A stretch of DNA of 64,000 bases, from NCBI RefSeq assembly GCF_000196675.2, contig NC_015312.1:1364001-1428000 (forward strand), read 5' to 3'. The translations under genes were made by a program, and so were the position numbers. Shown here one piece after another: positions 58,689 through 64,000 of this stretch. The notes below the pieces were generated by a model. The model had not been told where the DNA came from and searched no databases. It was given only the letters and a program-made list of their open reading frames with translations. The stretch is from Pseudonocardia benzenivorans CB1190 (GTDB taxonomy: Bacteria; Actinomycetota; Actinomycetes; Mycobacteriales; Pseudonocardiaceae). How positions within the stretch are numbered: the first letter of the stretch is position 1; each line of letters starts with the position of its first letter.

Positions 58689-59420
58689 CTACCTCCGCTG
58701 CGCGGCGGAGCCCGGCCCGATCTCGTCCACGGTGCGGACCAGGAGGTCGGCGGCGCGTCTGGCGTGGTTGATCAGCTCGCGGCGTGCGGTGGTGCCGTCG
58801 CCCCGGCCGATGGCGTCGAGGATCGCGGCGTGCTCCGCGGCGTCCTTCTCGAGCCGCCGGATGTCGTTGCCCAGCGCGATCCACGTGAGGTTGCGGGGAA
58901 CCTTGCGGTGCAGGCTCTCGACGACCTCGGCGAGGCGCTTGTTGCCGCTGGCCTCGATGATGACGGTGTGGAACTGGGTGTTCGCCCGGTGCCAGCGCTG
59001 CTGCGCGTCGGCGGTGCCGCCACCGGTCCTGAGCTCCTCGACGACCTCACGGAACATCCGCTCCGCCGCGGCCAGCCGGTCGAGCTGCTCCGAGGTGATG
59101 AGGGTGGCGGTCGCCGCTCCGGCGTGCCCCTGCAGCAGCCCGTGCAGCTCGTAGACCTCGATGATGTCGCGCGCCGACGGAAGCCGGACCCGGGCGCCCC
59201 GGTTCGCGACCACCTCGACGGTGCCCATGGCCTGGAGCCGGCGCAACGCCTCGCGCACGGGCGTTCGGCTGACCCCCAGCTCCTCGGCCAGCGGCGCCTG
59301 CCGCAACCACGTGCCGGCGGGGATCCGTCCGGCGTTGATCCGCTCCTGGAGCTCGTCGACGAGCGAGTCGACGAGGTCGCGGTCGGCAGCCGCCTCCTGC
59401 GCCGCGGGCGCCATGTTCAT
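58689..59420 (-). CDS. FCD-type GntR regulator (paralogue of 46209-46982)
   Basis: This 243-residue protein is nearly the same over most of its length as the regulator at 46209 (same DRDLVDSLV, GVSR-PVREALR-LQA, VPRNLTWIALG). It has the GntR HTH and FCD domain. It follows the MoeA gene by 142 bases on the same strand and converges on the SDR gene. With the other copy it may respond to different effectors and bind the same GGATCC operators. Confidence 0.9.
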   Translation of the reverse strand: MNMAPAAQEAAADRDLVDSLVDELQERINAGRIPAGTWLRQAPLAEELGVSRTPVREALRRLQAMGTVEVVANRGARVRLPSARDIIEVYELHGLLQGHAGAATATLITSEQLDRLAAAERMFREVVEELRTGGGTADAQQRWHRANTQFHTVIIEASGNKRLAEVVESLHRKVPRNLTWIALGNDIRRLEKDAAEHAAILDAIGRGDGTTARRELINHARRAADLLVRTVDEIGPGSAAQRR

Positions 59421-59562
59421 GAGCGCCCCGATCGGGGTGGGAGCAGCGCGAGTGCCGCGCGGAGGTCCACGCGCCGCCCGCCGGCGCAGCCGCGGGCGGG
59501 GACGTCGGTACAGGGTCTGGTCACCATGCGCGCCATGGGTCTGCGGCTCCGTTCGGTTCTGC

Positions 59563-60765
59563 TCACAGCGACAGCACCGCGACGGTCGTGTCGCGGGTCT
59601 CCCGGTCGATGACGGCGAGGACGTCGGCGCGAGCCACGCCACGCAGGTCCGAGGGCCGGTGCCCGGGGACGACGGCCAGGTGGTCGCCGTCCCAGGCGGC
59701 GGGGACGAGCAGCGTGTGGCCGTCCACGGCCGGTGGGACACCTGCGACCGCTGTCCGGCGCAACGGCGGGACGGGGCGCCCGCCGAGCCCGGCGAGCAGC
59801 GGCGCCAGCAGAGTGTGCGCCGCGACGATCGCCGCGTAGGGGTTGCCGGGCAGCCCGATCAGCCAGCGACGGGAACCCAGCGCGGCGAGCAGCTGGGGGT
59901 GGCCGGGCCGGCAGGTGACACCGTCGACGACGGCGCGGGCGCCGAGGCCGTCGAGCAGCCGGTGCAGGTGGTCGGTGACACCCACCGAGGTCGACCCGGT
60001 GACGAGGACGATCTCCGACGCGGCGCCGCTGCCGACCGCGGCCGCGAGCGCGGCGAACGAGTCCTGCACGTGCGCGGTCTCGACGAGGTCCCCACCGAGT
60101 CCGGCGACGAGCGGCGGCAGGGTGGGGCCGAGGGCGTCACGCACCCGGCCGGCCCCGCCCGGCCCCGCCGTCACCAGCTCGTCGCCGGTGATGAGCAGCC
60201 GGACGCGTGGTCGTGGCCGCACCACGAGGTCGTCGTGGCCCGCGGCCGCGGCCAGCCCGAGCATCGCCGGGCTCACCACCGAGCCCGAGTCCGCGAGCAG
60301 CGCGCCCGCGGGGGAGTTCTCGCCCGTCCGGCGGATGTGCCGGCCGGGTTCCGGTGCGCAGCCGTCGAGACCGCGGACCTCGTCGCCGGACCGGGAGGTG
60401 TCCTCGACCGGCAGCACGGCCCGGGCCCCGGCGGGGACCGGAGCGCCGGTGGAGATGGCGACGGCCTCCCCCGGGCGGAGGCACCCGGGCCACTGCCGGC
60501 CCGCCCGGACCTCGCCCAGCACGGTCCACGGCCCCCGGCCGGCGACGGCGTAGCCGTCCATCGCCGAGGTGTCGAACGCGGGCTGGGCGACCCGGCTGAC
60601 GAGGTCCTCGGCCAGGACGAGCCCGGCCGCCGCGGCGAGCTCGACCGGCCGTCCGGGCAGGGGCCGTCCCTCGGCGTGGGCCCGCCGGCGGGCGGAGTGC
60701 CAGTCCACCGCCCGCCCGGACCGGGCGGCGCGTACCTGCTGCTCGTGGGCTCGCGTCGTGGGCAT
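59563..60765 (-). CDS. Molybdopterin molybdenumtransferase (MoeA)-like protein
   Basis: This 400-residue protein resembles MoeA, which inserts molybdenum into adenylated molybdopterin. Visible are DTSAMDGYAVAG, the loop LITGDEL, TGSTSVG and PGNPYAA. Domain order and length fit. It lies in a catabolic operon, after the nitroreductase by 37 bases. No molybdoenzyme gene is in the window; a local role in supplying a molybdenum oxidoreductase encoded outside is an inference. Confidence 0.87.
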   Translation of the reverse strand: MPTTRAHEQQVRAARSGRAVDWHSARRRAHAEGRPLPGRPVELAAAAGLVLAEDLVSRVAQPAFDTSAMDGYAVAGRGPWTVLGEVRAGRQWPGCLRPGEAVAISTGAPVPAGARAVLPVEDTSRSGDEVRGLDGCAPEPGRHIRRTGENSPAGALLADSGSVVSPAMLGLAAAAGHDDLVVRPRPRVRLLITGDELVTAGPGGAGRVRDALGPTLPPLVAGLGGDLVETAHVQDSFAALAAAVGSGAASEIVLVTGSTSVGVTDHLHRLLDGLGARAVVDGVTCRPGHPQLLAALGSRRWLIGLPGNPYAAIVAAHTLLAPLLAGLGGRPVPPLRRTAVAGVPPAVDGHTLLVPAAWDGDHLAVVPGHRPSDLRGVARADVLAVIDRETRDTTVAVLSL

Positions 60766-60802
60766 CGAAGGTCCCTTCCGTGCGGGAGGTCGGGCGGACG
60801 TC

Positions 60803-61417
60803 CTACGGGCTGCCCCAGCGGTCGCGGAAGATCACCTCGGAGACCGGCTTGCGGGCGACCGGGCCGTAGCGTCCCTCGGGATAGCCGATCGGGATGACGG
60901 CCCCGATCTCCACGTCGTCGGGAATGCCGAAGTGGGAACGGACGCCCGGTTCGTTCCACAGATGGTAGGTCGTCATGGCGGCGCCCAGGCCCATGCCGCG
61001 CGCGGCCAACAGCAGGTTCTGCGTCGCGAGGTAGACCGACGACCACGCATAGTGGGGGTCCGGCGCGTGGGCCGTGGGGAAGGCGTTCTCGACGGTCGTG
61101 ATGATGAACGCGGGGATCTTGTCGAAGTCGAAGACGAAACGACGCATCAGCCGCAGGTTCCGGGCCGCCGCGGAGTCGTCGTCGTCAGCGGGTGGCTCGC
61201 TGAACAGCAGTCTGCCCGCCGTGTCGGCCAGCATGTCCCGGAACCAGAGGCGGTCCTCGGCGGCGGTCACGATCACGAACCGCCAGAGCTGCGAGTTGCC
61301 CGCGCTGGCCGCCCGGGTGGCGTAGTAGACGAGCCGTTCGAGATCCTCCGGAGGGACTGGATCGCTTTTGAGCCTGCGGATGGAGCGGCAGGTCTCCATC
61401 GCTTCGAGAATGTCCAT
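60803..61417 (-). CDS. Nitroreductase-family protein
   Basis: This 204-residue flavoprotein begins with AMETCRSIRRLKSDPV and has AASAGNSQLWRFVIV and RGMGLGAAM, typical of FMN nitroreductases. AGGAAG precedes the ATG. It lies between an SDR gene (54 bases) and the MoeA gene in the operon behind the 62565 promoter. It could reduce an enoate, nitro or quinone group. Confidence 0.87.
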   Translation of the reverse strand: MDILEAMETCRSIRRLKSDPVPPEDLERLVYYATRAASAGNSQLWRFVIVTAAEDRLWFRDMLADTAGRLLFSEPPADDDDSAAARNLRLMRRFVFDFDKIPAFIITTVENAFPTAHAPDPHYAWSSVYLATQNLLLAARGMGLGAAMTTYHLWNEPGVRSHFGIPDDVEIGAVIPIGYPEGRYGPVARKPVSEVIFRDRWGSP

Positions 61418-61471
61418 GTTGTCTTCCTGTCCTCGGGCCGAGTGCGGCAGCGTGCGACGAGACCGCCGGCC

Positions 61472-62389
61472 CTACAGCGCCATCCCCCCACCCATCGGGA
61501 TCATCACGCCGGTCATCGCGCTGGCCGCGTCGGTCGCCAGGAAGCCGATCATGTTGGCTACCTCCTCCGGCAGCTCGAAGCGCTGGATCGCGGTGCGCCC
61601 CAGGGCGTACTGACCGAGGACCGAGTCGGGGAGCAGATCGCGGCCCGGGCCCCACATACATCCCCCGTACACGCCGAGCACCTTCACACCGTGCCTCTCC
61701 ACCTCGGCGCCGAGCTGGGCGGTGAAGGTGGCCAGCCCGCCCTTGAGCGCGCCGTACATCACCTGCCCCGGCATGGCCGTGAGCGCCGACTCCGAGCCGA
61801 CGTTGATGATCCGGCCCCACCCCTTGGGGATCATGTAGTCGAGCGCCGCTCGTGCGCAGTAGACGGCGCCGGTGAACGTCCCCCGGACAGACCGGTCGAT
61901 GTCCTCCGTGGTGAAGGAGGTGAACGGGCCCATCGCGACGTCGGCGACGTTGTTGACCAGGATGTCGATGCCGCCGAGGCGCTCGTGGCACTCGCGCATC
62001 ACGGCCTCCACGCCGTCGGCCGTAAGGACGTCGCCCTCGACGGCGATGCAGTTCGTGTCCCAGCGCTTGGAGAACTTCTCCGCCACGCCCTCGGCGTCAA
62101 GCAGGGGTGTGCGCCCGGCCGCCCGGGTCCATGCCTCGGACCGCTCCTTGGGCAGGTCGACGACCGCGACGTCCGCGCCGAGACCGGCCAGCCGGTTGAC
62201 GCACGCCTGGCCGAGGTTCACCCCCGCGCCGCCGGTCACGACGGCCTTCTTGCCGCTGAGGTCCATCAGGTCGGTGACGCGCTTGTCGATGCTGTCGAGG
62301 GGAGTGCGCTCCTCGTCCCACCAGTAGGTGGGGTCGGTGCCCTCGTCGACGTCCTTCTGGAGCAGGTTCAACAGGTAGTTCTCACGCAT
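61472..62389 (-). CDS. Short-chain dehydrogenase with N-terminal extension
   Basis: This 305-residue SDR has about 40 extra residues before the Rossmann fold (MRENYLLNLLQKDVDEG, DPTYWWDEERTP), then TGGAGVNLGQ as a modified cofactor motif, NNVADV in place of NNAG, catalytic Ser in NVGSESA, and YGALK (Tyr-x3-Lys). GAGGAGG precedes the ATG at 62389. It heads the operon behind the GGATCC promoter; the extension may cap the active site or bind a partner. Confidence 0.88.
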   Translation of the reverse strand: MRENYLLNLLQKDVDEGTDPTYWWDEERTPLDSIDKRVTDLMDLSGKKAVVTGGAGVNLGQACVNRLAGLGADVAVVDLPKERSEAWTRAAGRTPLLDAEGVAEKFSKRWDTNCIAVEGDVLTADGVEAVMRECHERLGGIDILVNNVADVAMGPFTSFTTEDIDRSVRGTFTGAVYCARAALDYMIPKGWGRIINVGSESALTAMPGQVMYGALKGGLATFTAQLGAEVERHGVKVLGVYGGCMWGPGRDLLPDSVLGQYALGRTAIQRFELPEEVANMIGFLATDAASAMTGVMIPMGGGMAL

Positions 62390-62526
62390 TCCGGCCTCCT
62401 CGGCGAAATGATGTCCACGGCGAAAGTCCGGTTCCGGGATGAGCACCGCGCGGTGGCGCGGAGTCCGGCGTACCAGCCGCCACCAGCCTGATCAATGCCC
62501 GGCGTTCGGGGCGAACGTCCGGAAGG

Positions 62527-62565
62527 ACGGTATTGTGTGAATACAATAGTGTCAATATAGGATCC
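62527..62565 (-). promoter_or_regulatory. GGATCC-box regulated promoter of the SDR-nitroreductase-MoeA operon
   Basis: On the minus strand: GGATCC starting at 62565, GTATTC starting at 62544 (21 bases on), TTGACA at 62555-62550 and TACCGT at 62532-62527, spacer 17. It matches the promoters at 40146, 47058 and 56593 in both box spacing and core hexamers. It lies between this operon and the stop of the SnoaL gene. Confidence 0.72.
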
Positions 62566-62582
62566 TATACGCGATCCCGTTG

Positions 62583-62999
62583 TCAGGGTGCGCCTCGGAC
62601 CGACACCAGCGTCGTGATCCGCCAACTCGCGTCGGCCCCAGGTCGCACCACGAGGTAGAGGACGTCGAACGCCTGGAGCGTCGCTCCCGCTCGGTCGTGG
62701 CGGGTGCCGCGCGACCGCACCAGCGCGGCCGTCCGGTCGAGCACGGAGACCTCCAGCGACGCGACGCTCGACCCGCTGTAGCCGAGGGCGTCGAGACGCT
62801 GCGTCATGCCGGCGAGCATCCGCCGGACGTCGTCCGCGGTGGGATGGACCGTCGTCCGCCCGTCGGCCACCCGCAGCAGCGGCGCGGTGAAGTACGCGGC
62901 GGTGGCGTCCGGGTCGCCGCGCTGGAAGCACGCGACGTAGTCCGTGTACGCGGCGCGCACCGACCGTTCGACCGCCACGGCGTCGGCAGGCGTGGTCAT
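62583..62999 (-). CDS. SnoaL-like / NTF2-fold protein
   Basis: This 138-residue protein has the NTF2/SnoaL pattern (AYTDYVACFQRGDPDATAAYF, then LQAFDVLYLVVRPG). It may be an isomerase or a dehydratase-like accessory enzyme. The ATG at 62999 follows GGAGGGAG. It follows the CoA transferase gene (73-base gap) on the same strand. It is not close in sequence to the SnoaL-like protein at 50621. Confidence 0.78.
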   Translation of the reverse strand: MTTPADAVAVERSVRAAYTDYVACFQRGDPDATAAYFTAPLLRVADGRTTVHPTADDVRRMLAGMTQRLDALGYSGSSVASLEVSVLDRTAALVRSRGTRHDRAGATLQAFDVLYLVVRPGADASWRITTLVSVRGAP

Positions 63000-63072
63000 C
63001 GTCGGCTCCCTCCGTCGGTGGACGGTGTCGGTGAGCGGTGGCGGGTGAATGGCCTCGACGAAGGGGGCGCGG

Positions 63073-64000
63073 TCATCCGGTGCGGGCCCGCACGGACGGC
63101 CTGTCGGTGCCGGGCGCCGGGAACCCCAGCCACTGCCGGATCTCGGCACCCGCGGTGCCCAGGTCGGGCGGGCCCGACCGGTAGGTGGGCGGGGTCTCGG
63201 ACATCCGGAGCGGGTTGCGCACCATGGGCACCCCGTCCACCGTGACGACGGGCTCCAGGCCGAGCCGGTCGGCCAGCTCCACGCCACCGGCGACGTCGTT
63301 GATCGGTCCGCACGGAAGACCGGCCGCCGACAGCAGCTCGAACCAATCCTGCGCGGACCTGCGCGACAGCGCGCCCGCCAGGATGCGACGCAGCTCGACC
63401 CTGTTCTCGTTGCGCAGGCGCATCGAGCGGAACCGTGGGTCGGCGCCGAGCTCGTCGAGGCCGAGGACGCGGCACAGCGTCGCGAACTGCCGGTCGTTGC
63501 CCGCGATGATGACGAGCTCGCCGTCGCCGGTGGCGATGGGCTCGTAGGGGTACAGGCTCGGGTGCTCGTTGCCCATGCGGCGGGGCACGACCCCGCCGGA
63601 GACGTAGGCGGAACTCTGGTTGATCATCGACGACAGCGCGGCCGACAGCAGGTCGATCTCGACGAGCTGACCGGTGCCCGTGCGGTCCCGGTGGCGGAGC
63701 GCGGCCTGGATGCCGACGGCCGCGTGCAATCCCGTCATCACGTCGAAGGCGGCCATCCCGGCCCGCAACGGCCGGCCGTCCGCCTCGCCGGTCAGGCTCA
63801 TGAGGCCGGACACGGCCTGGATGAGCAGGTCGTACCCCGGCAGGTCCGCTCCGCCGCGGGTTCCGAAGCCGCTGATCGCGCAGTAGACGGTGTCCGGCCG
63901 GCGGGCGGCGACGTCGGCGTACCCCAGCCCGAACCGCTCGATCCCGCCCGGCTTGAAGTTGTGGATGACGACGTCGGCGCGCGCCGAGAGCGCATGCGCC
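63073..64000 (-). CDS. CaiB/BaiF-family (class III) CoA transferase, 5' end beyond the window
   Basis: The frame is open to the window edge, giving the last about 308 residues. It has IHNFKPGGIERFGLGY, SGFGTRGG and the catalytic Asp in LVEIDLLSAALSS. It is a single-domain class III CoA transferase, unlike the fused one at 47105. It precedes the SnoaL-like gene. The product would activate an acid by CoA exchange. Confidence 0.88.
   Translation of the reverse strand, partial: AHALSARADVVIHNFKPGGIERFGLGYADVAARRPDTVYCAISGFGTRGGADLPGYDLLIQAVSGLMSLTGEADGRPLRAGMAAFDVMTGLHAAVGIQAALRHRDRTGTGQLVEIDLLSAALSSMINQSSAYVSGGVVPRRMGNEHPSLYPYEPIATGDGELVIIAGNDRQFATLCRVLGLDELGADPRFRSMRLRNENRVELRRILAGALSRRSAQDWFELLSAAGLPCGPINDVAGGVELADRLGLEPVVTVDGVPMVRNPLRMSETPPTYRSGPPDLGTAGAEIRQWLGFPAPGTDRPSVRARTG

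Noticed and set aside
1..64000. CRISPR arrays, prophage structural genes or rRNA operons
   Set aside because: No regularly spaced direct repeats, phage structural proteins or rRNA-like sequences were seen on either strand.

Overview
The window is very GC-rich, starts genes with both ATG and GTG, uses strong GGAGG-type ribosome sites and packs genes with ATGA/GTGA overlaps. It encodes an ArsR-type mercury regulator, F420 biosynthesis and a DUF2637-type plasmid spread protein. This points to an actinobacterium, most likely of the Pseudonocardiaceae (Pseudonocardia is my best guess; genus not proven). No rRNA, intact tRNA or CRISPR array was seen.

Region 1 (1-15.4 kb) is a metal and redox stress island. 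It holds an AhpD-like protein, a HAD dehalogenase, a glutaredoxin, a CcdA/TlpA thiol-redox pair divergent from csoR-copZ-copA across a CsoR-like palindrome, a MerT/MerC-like membrane protein, and an ECF sigma/anti-sigma pair flanked by two related membrane proteins. A mercury block follows: merR, a PhyH dioxygenase and two tandem merB genes on the minus strand, a second MerT-like protein and an ArsR-type regulator, then merA and a second merR on the plus strand. Two MerR-type promoters with 20-bp spacers share most of their spacer sequence.

Region 2 (15.4-19.9 kb) looks like the worn edge of an integrated mobile element: NUDIX and zinc-ribbon genes, a DUF2637 protein coupled to a double-HTH protein, a lower-GC HNH nuclease, a HigBA-type toxin-antitoxin pair, and a tRNA-like 3' end at 19881-19918 that resembles an attachment-site remnant.

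Region 3 (20.1-40.1 kb) is catabolic: a minus-strand acyl-CoA ligase/thiolase/nitroreductase operon opposite a GAF-PucR activator; an unrecognised 471-residue protein; an orphan cofD; a plus-strand operon of LLM monooxygenase, FAH-family enzyme, OCD/mu-crystallin enzyme, DapA-like lyase and cupin dioxygenase with a LysR gene; then an epimerase/TetR pair and a gamma-glutamyltransferase with its GntR regulator.

Region 4 (40.1-64 kb) appears to be one dispersed catabolic regulon. Four promoters (about 40.15, 47.06, 56.6 and 62.55 kb) share the same architecture: a GGATCC box, a TTGA(C/A) -35 hexamer, a second GGATCC-like box exactly 21 bp after the first, and a TAnnnT -10. They drive ligase-hydratase-two dehydrogenases-cyclase, fused CoA transferase-LLM oxygenase, a short coupled ORF-hydrolase-SDR, and SDR-nitroreductase-MoeA, and one lies beside an oligopeptide-type ABC transporter operon. 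Two closely related FCD-GntR regulators (46.2 and 58.7 kb) are the natural candidates to bind these sites. The substrate is unknown; the gene set suggests an imported compound that is oxidised by flavin enzymes, activated to a CoA thioester and degraded by beta-oxidation-like steps. The window ends inside a CoA transferase gene.
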